DNA of 64,000 nt from Variovorax sp. OK212 (GCF_900112425.1 NZ_FOLP01000004.1:310001-374000), one strand, 5' to 3'; positions 40,627-50,167 are shown, counted from the first letter of the stretch. The notes: a model not told the origin generated them from the letters alone. Numbers and translations are program-made.

Positions 40627-42330
40627 ATGACCGCTGAACCTGGCCCCCTGTACCCCACGCCTTTCGAAAGCGGCAACGGCAACCGGACCACCACCTGGGC
40701 CGAGTGCGTCGCCTTCTACGAGCGGCTGGCCGAGCGTTTCCCCGGCGTGCTGCGGTGGCACCAGATCGGCGTGTCGGACACCGGCGTGCCGATGCATGCA
40801 GGCGTGGTCACCGCAGACGGCGTGTTCGCGCGCGAGGCGCTCCAGCAGCAGGGCCGCCCGGTGTTCTTCAACAACAACGGCATCCACCCCGGCGAGCCCG
40901 AGGGCATCGACGCCTGCATGGCGCTGGTGCGCGACTTCTGCACGCAGCCCGAGCGGCTCGCGGCGCTGGGCGACACCGTGTTCCTGTTCATTCCCGTCTA
41001 CAACGTGGACGGCTGCATCAACCGCCAGGCCACCTCGCGCGTGAACCAGCTCGGGCCCGAGTCGTTCGGCTTTCGCGGCAACGGCCGGCACCTGGACCTG
41101 AACCGCGACTTCATCAAGTGCGACAGCCTCGCCGCGCAGGTGTTCAACCGCTTCTTCACCGCGTGGCGCCCCGACGTGATGGTCGACACCCACACCTCGA
41201 ACGGCGCCGACTACGCCTGCACCATGACGCTGATCCCGACCCAGCCCGACAAGCTGGGCGGCGCGCTGGGCGGCTTCCTGCGCGAGCGCATGTTGCCGGC
41301 CATCTATGGCGACATGGACCGGCGCGGCTGGCCCACCTGCCCGTACGTGAACCTGCTGGCCGAGACGCCGGACGACGGCATCGAGGACTTTCTCGACCTG
41401 CCGCGCTTTTCCACCGGCTACGCCGCGCTGCACCACACCATCGGCTTCATGCCCGAAACCCACATGCTCAAGCCCTACGCCGACCGCGTGGCCGCCATGC
41501 GCACGCTGGTCGAGGTGGTGCTGGACTTCACCGTGGCCCATGCGCCGCGCATCCAGCAGCTGCGACGAGAGGCCCGCGCCGCCGCGGCGCAGCAGGCGCG
41601 CTGGCCGCTGACATGGCGCAACGACCACACCCGGCCGGCCAGCCTGCGTTTCAAGGGCTACCAGGCGGTGCGCACGCCCAGCCAGCTCGGCAACTACCAG
41701 CGCCTGGCCTACGACCGCAACCAGCCGTGGGAAAAGGACATCGTGCACTTCGACCGCTGCGTGGAAGACGCGACGGTCGCCGCGCCCAGGGCCTACCTGG
41801 TGCCCCAGGCGTGGCGCGAAGTGATCGAGCGCCTGCAGTGGAACGGCGTTGACATGCAGCGCCTGGGCGCCGACCGGCTGTTCGATGCGGCGCGGGTGTA
41901 CCGCGTACAGGCCGTGACGTCGCGCGCGAACGCCTACGAGGGCCACATGTTCCATGACCAGGTGGTGCTGGCGACGCACACCGAGCCCTTCCAGGCATAT
42001 GCAGGCGACGCGTGGATCCCGCTCGACCAGCCCAACGCCCGCTACGCGGTCGAGACGCTCGAGCCCGAAGCCCACGACAGCTTCTTTCGCTGGGGCTTCT
42101 TCAATGGCGTGCTGGAGAAGAAGGAGAACTTCTCCGCCTATGTCTTCGAAGACACCGCGCTGCAGATGCTGCAAGACGAACCCGCGCTGGCGCGACAGTT
42201 CGAGCAATGGAAGGCGGCGCACCCCGAGAAGCTGTCCGACCCGCAGGCGGTGCTGGGCTTTCTCTTCGCGCAGGGCCGGCGGCATGCGGAGCCGGGGTGG
42301 CGGCGCTATCCGGTGGTGGCGCTGATGTAG
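40627..42330 (+). CDS. M14-type zinc carboxypeptidase-like protein
   Basis: This 567-residue protein has a catalytic domain at about 25-330 with the M14 zinc ligands: H-x-x-E in NGIHPGEPEGID (~86-97) and the third ligand His in MVDTHTSNGAD. A substrate-carboxylate Arg/Asn region lies in GRHLDLNRDF, and a general-base Glu candidate in FMPETHML. No signal peptide is seen, so it acts in the cytoplasm after import by the ABC system. The C-terminal ~230 residues have no domain I recognise. It likely removes a C-terminal residue or opens an amide in the imported compound. GGAG precedes the ATG at 40627. Confidence 0.83.
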   Translation: MTAEPGPLYPTPFESGNGNRTTTWAECVAFYERLAERFPGVLRWHQIGVSDTGVPMHAGVVTADGVFAREALQQQGRPVFFNNNGIHPGEPEGIDACMALVRDFCTQPERLAALGDTVFLFIPVYNVDGCINRQATSRVNQLGPESFGFRGNGRHLDLNRDFIKCDSLAAQVFNRFFTAWRPDVMVDTHTSNGADYACTMTLIPTQPDKLGGALGGFLRERMLPAIYGDMDRRGWPTCPYVNLLAETPDDGIEDFLDLPRFSTGYAALHHTIGFMPETHMLKPYADRVAAMRTLVEVVLDFTVAHAPRIQQLRREARAAAAQQARWPLTWRNDHTRPASLRFKGYQAVRTPSQLGNYQRLAYDRNQPWEKDIVHFDRCVEDATVAAPRAYLVPQAWREVIERLQWNGVDMQRLGADRLFDAARVYRVQAVTSRANAYEGHMFHDQVVLATHTEPFQAYAGDAWIPLDQPNARYAVETLEPEAHDSFFRWGFFNGVLEKKENFSAYVFEDTALQMLQDEPALARQFEQWKAAHPEKLSDPQAVLGFLFAQGRRHAEPGWRRYPVVALM

Positions 42331-42340
42331 CTCGCGCGCT

Positions 42341-43258
42341 TCACGACGCGGGTTTGAACCCCGGCAGTGCATGCATGCGCGCGCGCAGCGCTTCCACGAA
42401 CGCCGTGACACGCGCCGGCCGGTACAAGCCCGGCGGCAGCGCGACGTGCACGCCGATCGGCTCCAGCCACCAGTTCGGCAGCACGCGCTTCAAGCGGCCG
42501 GCCCGCATGTCGTCGTGGCACATCCACGGCGCGGCGGCGCCGATGCCCGCGCCGTTGAGCACCGCGCGGTAGCTGGCCAACAGGCTGTCGGTGCGGATGG
42601 GCGTGTCCAGCGCCACGATGCGCGAGCGACCGCCGCGGTCGATCAGGCGCACGTTGCCCGTCACGTACGGCACCAGGCCCACGCACGGCAATTGCGGCAG
42701 CCGGGCCAGCGTGACGGGGCCGGTGCGCTTGAGCAGCGCGGGCGTGGCGATCAGCACCCGCTCCATGTGGCCCAGCGGCCGGCTCACCAGGCCGGGGTCG
42801 CGCACCTCGCCCACGCACACCCAGCATTCCGCGCCGGAGGCCGCGAGGTCGACCACGCGATCGGTCAGCGTGAGCTCCACGCGCACCTGCGGATGCGAGG
42901 CGCGCAGGTCGGTCACCGCATCGGTCAGGAAGCCGGTGCCATAGCCCGACGGGCCGATCACGCGCAGCGTGCCGTCGGGCTGGCTCTGGCCGCCGCGCAG
43001 CCGCTGCGACAGGCCCGACCAGCGGTCGGTCAGGTCGTGTGCCTCGGCCAGCAGCGAGCGGCCCTCGTCGGTGAGCGAGAAGTTGGCGGTGTTGCGAATG
43101 GCCAGCTTGCAGCCCAGCAGGCGCTCCAGCTCGAGCAGGCGGCGGCTCACCGTGGGCTGCGTGGTGCCGAGCAGGCGCGCGGCCCTGCTGAGCGAGCCGC
43201 TCTCGCCGATCTTGATGAAGGTGTCGAGCAGGTCGAGCCGGTCGTGGGTGTTCTTCAT
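42341..43258 (-). CDS. LysR-family transcriptional regulator
   Basis: This 305-residue protein has winged helix-turn-helix 5-65 (LDLLDTFIKIGESGSLSRAARLLGTTQPTVSRRLLELE) and a C-terminal LysR substrate-binding domain with VIGPSGYGTGFLTDAVTDLR. It belongs to the group in which the effector domain starts near residue 90. It diverges from the aminotransferase gene with 100 bp between starts, and converges with the carboxypeptidase gene. It probably regulates the aminotransferase-DMFase-MFS operon. The start at 43258 is set by the family N-terminus. Confidence 0.92.
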   Translation of the reverse strand: MKNTHDRLDLLDTFIKIGESGSLSRAARLLGTTQPTVSRRLLELERLLGCKLAIRNTANFSLTDEGRSLLAEAHDLTDRWSGLSQRLRGGQSQPDGTLRVIGPSGYGTGFLTDAVTDLRASHPQVRVELTLTDRVVDLAASGAECWVCVGEVRDPGLVSRPLGHMERVLIATPALLKRTGPVTLARLPQLPCVGLVPYVTGNVRLIDRGGRSRIVALDTPIRTDSLLASYRAVLNGAGIGAAAPWMCHDDMRAGRLKRVLPNWWLEPIGVHVALPPGLYRPARVTAFVEALRARMHALPGFKPAS

Positions 43259-43358
43259 GCGCCAGACGTATAGCACTTCATCGCTCCATACGTCTACCCA
43301 TGTCGGCGGCGTCTGCCTATCGTCGGGCCGTTCAAGACATGCGACTGGAAATTCCCCG

Positions 43359-44768
43359 ATGAGCACCACGATCGAAGACACCCCCCGCACCGTGGGCGAC
43401 ACGCCCCAGGGCGGCTCCGTGCTCGGCTTCTATGCCGCCAAGGGCACGCCCCGGCCGCCGCGGATCGCGCGCGGCGAAGGCCTCTACCTGTGGGACGCCA
43501 GCGGGCGCCGCTACCTCGACGCCACGGCCGGCGCGGTGGTGGCCAACATCGGCCATGGCAACCCGCGGGTGCTGGCGGCCATGCAGGCACAGGCCGCGCA
43601 GGTGACCTTCGCCTACCCGCGCTTCTTCGAGAGCGAGCACAGCATCGCGCTGGCCGACCGCGTGTGCAAGCTGGCGGGCGAAGGCTTCGAGCGCGCCTTC
43701 TTCGTCTCGGGCGGTTCGGAGGCCAACGAGTCGGCGCTGAAGCTGGCGCGGCAGTACGCGGTGGTCATGGGCCAGCCGCGGCGTGCCAAGGTCATCTCGC
43801 GCAACCCCAGCTACCACGGCTCCACGCTCGGCGCGCTGGCCGTGACGGGCGACGCGCACACGCAAGCCATCTACGGCGCCATGGTGCGCGAGATGCCGAA
43901 GGTGCCCGCGCCGCTGTCGTACCGCGTACCCGACGGCCACACGGTGGAGTCGCACGCCATGGCCTGCGCCGACGCGCTGGAGGCCACCATCGTGCGCGAA
44001 GGGCCCGACACCGTGCTGGCCTTCATCCTGGAGCCCATCGGGGGGTTGTCGACCGGCGCGGTGGTGACGGGCGCGGCGTACTTCGAGCGCGTGCGCCAGA
44101 TCTGCGACCGCTACGGCGTGCTGCTGATCTACGACGAGATCATGAGCGGCGCGGGCCGTACCGGCGCCTTTCTGGCCGCGCACCACTGGGCCGGCGCGCG
44201 GCCCGACTTCGTCACGCTGGCCAAGGGCCTGGCGGCGGGCTACACGCCGCTGGGTGCGCTGCTGGTGCCCGATCGCATCGTGGACGCCATTGCCAGCAGC
44301 GGCGGCTTCGTGCACGGCCACACCTACTTCACGAATCCGCTGTCGTGCGCGGTGGCCAACGCGGTGGTCGGCGAGGTGATCCGGCTGGACCTGGTGAACC
44401 GCGCGCGCGACATGGGCGAGCTGCTGATGGCGCGCCTGCGGGAGGTGGCCGAGCGTTCGCCCATCGTGGGCGACGTGCGCGGCAAGGGGCTCTTCACCGC
44501 CATCGAGATCGTGGCCGACAAGGCCACCAGGCGGCAGCTGCCGGCCAGCTTCAATGCGCCGGCGCGGCTCACCGCGCACGGGCTGAAGCACGGCATTGCG
44601 CTGTACAACCGGCGCGCCAACCTGGGTGCTTTCGGCGACTTCCAGATGATCACGCCGCCGCTGACCATCACGCCCGATGAAATCGACGAGCTGGTGGACC
44701 TGCTCGAGCGCTCGCTGCGCGACCTGGCCGACGAGATCGCGCCCAGCGGACTGGCCGTTTCGGCGTGA
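43359..44768 (+). CDS. Class III PLP-dependent aminotransferase
   Basis: This 469-residue fold-type I enzyme has PLP lysine Lys289 in FVTLAKGLAAGYTPLGA, Asp259 in LLIYDEIMSGAGRTG, phosphate contacts GGSEANE (118-124) and the SYHG stacking region (151-154). The subgroup acts on omega-amines, beta-amino acids or gamma-aminobutyrate-like substrates rather than alpha-amino groups. It opens a three-gene operon (GTGA and ATGA overlaps) with the DMFase-like protein and an MFS carrier. It may therefore transaminate an amine released from an imported amide. Confidence 0.92.
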   Translation: MSTTIEDTPRTVGDTPQGGSVLGFYAAKGTPRPPRIARGEGLYLWDASGRRYLDATAGAVVANIGHGNPRVLAAMQAQAAQVTFAYPRFFESEHSIALADRVCKLAGEGFERAFFVSGGSEANESALKLARQYAVVMGQPRRAKVISRNPSYHGSTLGALAVTGDAHTQAIYGAMVREMPKVPAPLSYRVPDGHTVESHAMACADALEATIVREGPDTVLAFILEPIGGLSTGAVVTGAAYFERVRQICDRYGVLLIYDEIMSGAGRTGAFLAAHHWAGARPDFVTLAKGLAAGYTPLGALLVPDRIVDAIASSGGFVHGHTYFTNPLSCAVANAVVGEVIRLDLVNRARDMGELLMARLREVAERSPIVGDVRGKGLFTAIEIVADKATRRQLPASFNAPARLTAHGLKHGIALYNRRANLGAFGDFQMITPPLTITPDEIDELVDLLERSLRDLADEIAPSGLAVSA

Positions 44769-47110
44769 CGAGGGCCGTGCCGATGCCTGGGACACTCGCG
44801 CCCCACCGCAGCCTGCACGTGCCCGGCGTGCACGGCTACACCGACCGCAAGAGCGTCGCCGCCGGCGAGGTGGTGCGCTTCCACCTGAGCCACGACGTGC
44901 CCTGCACGCTCTCGGTGTGCCGGCTGGGCCCCGACGTCGAAGGCCGCACCGCCGACACGGTGCTGCATGCCTTCGAGCCGTCGTCGGCGCGCGTGCAGCC
45001 GATCCACCCCGGTTCCTACGTGCGCGTGGCGCGCGGCCTCGACCAGCCGCTGCGCGCGCTCACGCTGGAGTGCTGGGTGCAGGTCTGGAGCGTGGGCACG
45101 CAGCAAAGCGTGATCGGGCAGTACGACCTGCCCGGTGCGTGCGGCTACGGACTCTTCATCGACGAGGCCGGGCGCACGGTGTTCTATCTGGGCGACGGCG
45201 GCGCGTTCGATGTGCGCGGCCAGCTCATGGGCGGCGCGCTGCGGCCCAAGCGGTGGCACCACGTCGTTGCCACGTGGGACGGCGAAGACACCGCGTTGTG
45301 GATCGACGGCGAGGCGGTCGCGCGCGGCCGGTGGCGCGGCCCGCTGCACCCGGGCCGGGCACCGTTGCGCCTGGGCAGCAGCGGCATCGACGGCCTGGCC
45401 GATGCGTTTCTCGAGGGCGACATCGTCATGCCCGCGATCTATTCGCAGGCGCTGCAGCCCGACGAGGTGCGCTCGCGCTTCGCCGACCGCGGCCTGCACA
45501 CGCCGCGCGGGCGCACGGTGCTGGCCTGCTGGCCGCTGCGCGAGGAGCGCGGCGACACGGTGGCCGACGCCAGCGGCCACCAGCGCACCGGCTGCATCGT
45601 CAACCACGGCACCTGGATGATCGTCGGCCCGGCCTTCGAGCCGCGGCGGGTGAACGAGTTCTCCGACAACGGCTACGACCCGCTGGCCGACCCCACGCGC
45701 GGCCACGGCCTGCGGCTGGCGAGCGACGACCTCTACGACTGCCGCTGGCCCGAGAGTCACGCCTTTCGCATTCCCGCGAACGCGAAGTCCGGCGTGTACG
45801 TGGGCCGCGTGCACTTCCTGCTCGACGGGCGGCCCGCCGTGTACGACATCACCTTCATCGTGCGCCGCGCCGCGCACCAGGCGCCCGCGCCGGTGCTGGT
45901 GCTGTGCGCCACCAACAGCTGGCTGGCCTATGCGAGCACGCCCTTCGCGAAGAACACCGCGAGCGATCCGGTCTGGCCGCGGCGCTCGGCCGGCCTGGAA
46001 AACAGCCACCCCGAGGCGCCGGCGTACAGCAGCTACACCTATCACCGCGGCGGCCAGCCGAGCTACCAGGTCGGCCTGCGCATGCCCTGGCCCAACGCCA
46101 GTCCGGACGCGCTGTACGACCCGGCCGATGCGGGCTTTTGCCAGTGGACCCGGCTGGAGCGCCGACTGCACGTGTGGCTCGAACAGGCCGGCTACGACTA
46201 CGACGTGGTGAGCGACCTCGACCTGCACCGCGACCCGGGCCTGCTGAAGGCCTACAAGACGGTGATGGTCAACGGCCACAGCGAGTACTGGTCGTTGCCC
46301 GCCTGCGACGGCCTGGACGACTACCTGTGCGACGGCGGCACGGCCATCGTTCTGTCGGGCAACACCATGTACCTGCGCGTGAGCTACGACGAGGCGTGCA
46401 CGGTGATGGAGCAGCGCAAGGTGCTCGGCCCGAACGACGTGGACAGCGAGGAGGCCGCCCAGGTCCGCCCGCCTGCCGGGCCCTACGGCGAGCAATACCA
46501 CGCGCAGGACTGGGCGCGCGGCGGCCAGTTCCGGCAGGCCGGGCGCTCCTGCGCGGAGCTCATCGGGCTGGAGTCGGCGGGCTGGGCCTTTGCCGACGGC
46601 AGCGACTTCGGCGTGTACCACGCCACGCAGCCGCAACACTTCCTGTTCACGCAGCCGCACGCGCTGGGGCTGGCCGAGGGCGACACCTTCGGCCACGCGC
46701 CGGGCGGCGGCCTGCCGCGCGCCATTGGCCACGAGTGGGACCTGAGCGTGGCCACGCTGCGCCGCATGACGCATGCGTTGCCGGCCGGCGAACAGCTGCC
46801 CGCGCCGCAGCAGGGCATCCAGGTGATCGCGCAGGGGCGGCGGCTGCAGCCGGGCCGCCTCGATGCGTACCTGGACTACTTCTCCAACGTGACCGAGTCG
46901 CTCGACGGGCTCTCGGCCGAGATGATCTATTGGGAGCGCCCGCGGGGCGGCCGCGTGTTCAACGCCGGTGCCGTCGGTGCGAGCTGGGTGCTCGGTGTCG
47001 ATCCCTGTTTCGAAGGGGTGCTGCGCAACGTGCTGCATCACTTCGGCGTCCGCCCCGCGACGGGCGCGGGCCATCCGGTTCAACCATCCCTGGAGCACGC
47101 AGCACCATGA
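44765..47110 (+). CDS. N,N-dimethylformamidase large-subunit-like protein
   Basis: This 781-residue protein uses a GTG start overlapping the aminotransferase stop; an ATG 18 bp later is possible. Residues ~80-245 form a LamG-like beta-sandwich (KRWHHVVATWDGEDTALWIDG). Residues ~300-780 match the dimethylformamidase beta-subunit catalytic domain: VLCATNSWLAYAS, GGQPSYQVGLRMPWP, TVMVNGHSEYWS (His505, Glu507). In characterised DMFase a mononuclear iron is held by Tyr, His and Glu, the last two in an HxE motif, which is kept here. Tyr426 is a candidate third ligand. No small subunit gene is adjacent. It probably hydrolyses an amide in the cytoplasm. Confidence 0.8.
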   Translation: MTRAVPMPGTLAPHRSLHVPGVHGYTDRKSVAAGEVVRFHLSHDVPCTLSVCRLGPDVEGRTADTVLHAFEPSSARVQPIHPGSYVRVARGLDQPLRALTLECWVQVWSVGTQQSVIGQYDLPGACGYGLFIDEAGRTVFYLGDGGAFDVRGQLMGGALRPKRWHHVVATWDGEDTALWIDGEAVARGRWRGPLHPGRAPLRLGSSGIDGLADAFLEGDIVMPAIYSQALQPDEVRSRFADRGLHTPRGRTVLACWPLREERGDTVADASGHQRTGCIVNHGTWMIVGPAFEPRRVNEFSDNGYDPLADPTRGHGLRLASDDLYDCRWPESHAFRIPANAKSGVYVGRVHFLLDGRPAVYDITFIVRRAAHQAPAPVLVLCATNSWLAYASTPFAKNTASDPVWPRRSAGLENSHPEAPAYSSYTYHRGGQPSYQVGLRMPWPNASPDALYDPADAGFCQWTRLERRLHVWLEQAGYDYDVVSDLDLHRDPGLLKAYKTVMVNGHSEYWSLPACDGLDDYLCDGGTAIVLSGNTMYLRVSYDEACTVMEQRKVLGPNDVDSEEAAQVRPPAGPYGEQYHAQDWARGGQFRQAGRSCAELIGLESAGWAFADGSDFGVYHATQPQHFLFTQPHALGLAEGDTFGHAPGGGLPRAIGHEWDLSVATLRRMTHALPAGEQLPAPQQGIQVIAQGRRLQPGRLDAYLDYFSNVTESLDGLSAEMIYWERPRGGRVFNAGAVGASWVLGVDPCFEGVLRNVLHHFGVRPATGAGHPVQPSLEHAAP

Positions 47111-48420
47111 GCACACTCGCCCCGCGCACCCGCGCCATGTCAAACCCCGCCGAGCTTGCCGAGCCCGCCGAACCCGCGGCCAGGCAGAGCACGCTGCGCG
47201 TCATCACCGCCATCTCCATCGGCAATGCGCTGGAGTGGTTCGAGATCGTCATCTACGGCTTTCTGGCCGTGACCATCGCCAAGCTGTTCTTTCCCGCCGA
47301 GAACGAGAGCGTGTCGCTGCTCATCACGCTGGGCACCTTCGGCGTGACCTTCGTGATGCGTCCGGTCGGCTCGCTGGTGCTCGGCGCGTACGCCGACGCC
47401 AAGGGGCGCAAGAACGCGCTGACGCTGTCGATGGCGATCATGCTGTGCGGCACGCTGCTCATCGCGGTGTCGCCGACCTTCTCGCAGATCGGGCTGTGGG
47501 CGCCGGGGCTGGTCATTCTCGCGCGGCTGCTGCAGGGCTTCGCAGCCGGCGGCGAGTTCGGCAGCGCCACCGCGCTGCTGGCCGAGCAGGACCCGCGCCG
47601 GCGCGGCTTCTTCGCGAGCTGGCAGTTTGCGAGCCAGGGCATCACCACTTTCCTGGCGGCGGGCTTCGGCATGGGACTGAACGCGCTGCTCACGCCCGAG
47701 CAACTGCTGGCGTGGGGCTGGCGCATTCCGTTCTTCTTCGGCCTGCTGATCGGGCCCGCGGGCCTGTACATCCGCCGCCACCTGGACGAGGGCCTGGAGT
47801 TCAAGCGCGCGGCGCAGGAGGCCTCGCCGGTGCGCACCACGCTGGTCGACCAGCGCGGGCGCACGCTGGCGGCCATGGGGCTCATCATTCTGGCGACCGT
47901 GGTGGCCTACACGGGGCTCTTCATGCCGACCTTCGCGGTGCGGCAGCTGGGCCTGCCGGCGTCGATGGCCTTCGCGGGCACCTTCTGGTTCGGCGTGCTG
48001 CAGTTCGCGCTGGTGCCGATGTTCGGCAGCCTGTCGGACCGGGTGGGACGCGTGGTCGTCATGCGCAATGCCGCGCTGGCCATGGGGGTGATGATCGTGC
48101 CGCTGTTCTACCTGCTGGTGAACCATCCGTCGGTGCCGGCGCTGATGCTGGCGCTCACCGCCATGGGCGTGGTTGCGTCGGCGTATTGGGGTCCGATCTC
48201 GGCGGCGATGTCGGAGCTGTTCCCTGCGGCCACGCGCGGCACCGGGCTGTCGGTGAGCTACAGCTTCGGCGTGGCGATCTTCGGCGGCTTCGCGCCCTTC
48301 ATCAGTGCCTGGCTCATCACGGCCACGGGCAGCAAGATCGCACCATCGTTCTACGTGGCTTTCGGCGTGCTGGTGAGCCTGGTGGCGCTGCGGGCGGCCC
48401 GGCGCTACGGCGTGAAGTGA
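47107..48420 (+). CDS. MHS-type MFS transporter (metabolite:H+ symporter)
   Basis: This 437-residue, 12-TM carrier opens with ISIGNALEWFEIVIYGFLAVTIAKLFFP, the MHS/ProP-KgtP signature. Motif A is GAYADAKGRKNAL, and FAAGGEFGSATALLAE matches TM4-5 of the group. Members take up organic acids, betaines or aromatic acids with protons. The ATGA overlap with the DMFase-like gene suggests it imports a related substrate, or exports the acid or amine released. It is the last gene of this operon; 102 bp follow before the PEP-mutase-family gene. Confidence 0.9.
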   Translation: MSTLAPRTRAMSNPAELAEPAEPAARQSTLRVITAISIGNALEWFEIVIYGFLAVTIAKLFFPAENESVSLLITLGTFGVTFVMRPVGSLVLGAYADAKGRKNALTLSMAIMLCGTLLIAVSPTFSQIGLWAPGLVILARLLQGFAAGGEFGSATALLAEQDPRRRGFFASWQFASQGITTFLAAGFGMGLNALLTPEQLLAWGWRIPFFFGLLIGPAGLYIRRHLDEGLEFKRAAQEASPVRTTLVDQRGRTLAAMGLIILATVVAYTGLFMPTFAVRQLGLPASMAFAGTFWFGVLQFALVPMFGSLSDRVGRVVVMRNAALAMGVMIVPLFYLLVNHPSVPALMLALTAMGVVASAYWGPISAAMSELFPAATRGTGLSVSYSFGVAIFGGFAPFISAWLITATGSKIAPSFYVAFGVLVSLVALRAARRYGVK

Positions 48421-48522
48421 GCGCGCGGCGCCCGACGGCGCGGACCGCAATTTTTTCCAAGTCCGAGCGGCGCGTCGTGGTTACCCTGCGGTCATTGCCC
48501 AACTTCCCCGGAACGAACGACC

Positions 48523-49368
48523 ATGCGAGCCAGCGACGCGCAACGCCACACCGAAACCTTCCACCGCCTGCACGCGGGCCCCGGGCCGCTGGTGCTCGTG
48601 AACGCATGGGACGCCGTGAGCGCCCGCGTCGTCGAGCGTGCCGGGGCCACGGCCATCGGCACCACCAGCGCGGGCATGGCCTGGTCGCTCGGCTACGCGG
48701 ACGGCGAACGCATGCCCGCCAGTGAACTGCTGGCGGCCTGCGCGCGCATCTGCCGCGTGGCGCGCGTGCCGGTGAGCGTGGACATAGAGCGCGGCTTCGG
48801 CGACAGCACGCAGGCCGTGGCCGAGTTGGCGGGCGCGCTGATCGGCATGGGCGTGGCGGGCATCAACATCGAGGACGGCTCGGTGCCGGGTGCATCGGGC
48901 ACGGCGGAACTGGCGCCGCCGGAGGTACTGTGCGAGCGCATCGCCGCCATCCGAAAGCTGGACGCGCGCTTCTTCATCAACGCGCGCACCGACGCCTACT
49001 TCGTGCCCTGGGACGACCCGGCGGCGCGTTTCGAGGAGGCACGGCGCCGCGCGCGGCTCTATGCGGCGGCGGGCGCGGACGGCATCTTCGTGCCGGGCAT
49101 GTCCAGCCCCGATGAAATCGCGAAGCTGGCGGGCGCGGTGAAGCTGCCGCTGAACGTGTACGCGGGCTATGCCGGCGCGCCGCCGGCCGAGGCGCTCGCG
49201 CGCGCCGGTGCGCGGCGCATCAGCCTGGGCTGCGGGCCGCTGCAGTCGGCGCTGGGGCTGGCCGGGCGCATTGCCGCCGAGGCCTTCGCGCACGGGCGCT
49301 TCGGCACCATGGGCGAGGGCATGCTGTCGGTCGGCGAGCTCAACGGGCTGTTTGCCGCCGTCCCATGA
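48523..49368 (+). CDS. Isocitrate lyase/PEP mutase superfamily protein
   Basis: This 281-residue (beta/alpha)8 enzyme has the superfamily opening VLVNAWDAVSARVVERAGATAIGTTSAG, Mg-binding acidic motif VDIERGFGD and VAGINIEDG. The KKCGH motif of isocitrate lyase is absent, so a C-C or C-P lyase/hydrolase role such as 2-methylisocitrate-like or oxaloacetate decarboxylase-like chemistry is more likely. No phosphonate genes are near. It is followed, 52 bp later, by the biotin transporter genes, perhaps only by chance. Confidence 0.85.
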   Translation: MRASDAQRHTETFHRLHAGPGPLVLVNAWDAVSARVVERAGATAIGTTSAGMAWSLGYADGERMPASELLAACARICRVARVPVSVDIERGFGDSTQAVAELAGALIGMGVAGINIEDGSVPGASGTAELAPPEVLCERIAAIRKLDARFFINARTDAYFVPWDDPAARFEEARRRARLYAAAGADGIFVPGMSSPDEIAKLAGAVKLPLNVYAGYAGAPPAEALARAGARRISLGCGPLQSALGLAGRIAAEAFAHGRFGTMGEGMLSVGELNGLFAAVP

Positions 49369-49420
49369 ACCCCGTGGGGCCCCGTGGGCCCCGGGCGCCT
49401 TCGGGTACAGTGGCGACCCC

Positions 49421-50167
49421 TTGCCGCAGCCGACCCCGACAGCCCCCAGCGCCCCCCGCAGCATTCGCCTCGAGGCGGTGACGCTCGTGCGCGGCAGCCG
49501 GCCGGTGTTCGAGGGCCTGACGCTCGAGCTGCGGGAATCGCGCATCGGGCTGGTCGGCGACAACGGCGCGGGCAAGAGCAGCCTGTTCCGGCTGATCAGC
49601 GGGCTCGACCAGCCGGCGCAGGGGCGCGTCACGGTGCACGGCTGCGACACACAGACCGACCGCAGGCAGCTGTCGCAGCACGTCGGGCTGATGTTCCAGA
49701 ACCCCGACGACCAGATCATCTTTCCCACGGTGGCCGAGGAACTGGCCTTCAGCCTCACGGCGCGCGGCGAGACGCGGCAGGCCGCGCGGCGGCAGGCGCG
49801 CGACTTCCTCGCGCAGCGCGGGCTCGAGGCCTGGGCCGGGCGCGCGGTGGGCGAACTGAGCCAGGGCCAGAGGCAGCAGGTGTGCCTGCTGGCGCTGCAG
49901 ATCAGCCGGCCCGCCACGCTGCTGCTCGACGAGCCCTTTGCCAGTCTCGACCTGCTGAGCCAGGCGCGGCTGGCGGCGCAGCTCGACGCGACCGACCAGC
50001 AGATCGTCGTGTCCACCCACCTGCTCGAGCACGTGTACGACTTCGAGCGCGTGCTGTGGCTCGAACAGGGCCGCGTGCGCGCCGACGGGCCGGGCCGCGA
50101 GGTGTGCGAGGCCTATTCGGAAAACGTGCGCGAGCGCGCGGCCGCGGAGCGGGGCGCGCATGCGTAG
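49421..50167 (+). CDS. bioM: Biotin ECF transporter ATPase BioM
   Basis: This ~248-residue ECF-type ATPase has Walker A GDNGAGKSS, the ECF-specific Q-loop MFQNPDDQIIFPTVAEELAF, signature LSQGQRQQ, Walker B LLLDEPFASLD and H-loop STHLLEH. No in-frame ATG exists near the expected start. TTG at 49421 gives the best length, just 10 bp after a TACAGT -10-like sequence (49406-49411). GTG at 49478 would cut into the first beta strand. It overlaps bioN by 8 bp. It energises biotin uptake with BioN and BioY. Confidence 0.85.
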   Translation: MPQPTPTAPSAPRSIRLEAVTLVRGSRPVFEGLTLELRESRIGLVGDNGAGKSSLFRLISGLDQPAQGRVTVHGCDTQTDRRQLSQHVGLMFQNPDDQIIFPTVAEELAFSLTARGETRQAARRQARDFLAQRGLEAWAGRAVGELSQGQRQQVCLLALQISRPATLLLDEPFASLDLLSQARLAAQLDATDQQIVVSTHLLEHVYDFERVLWLEQGRVRADGPGREVCEAYSENVRERAAAERGAHA

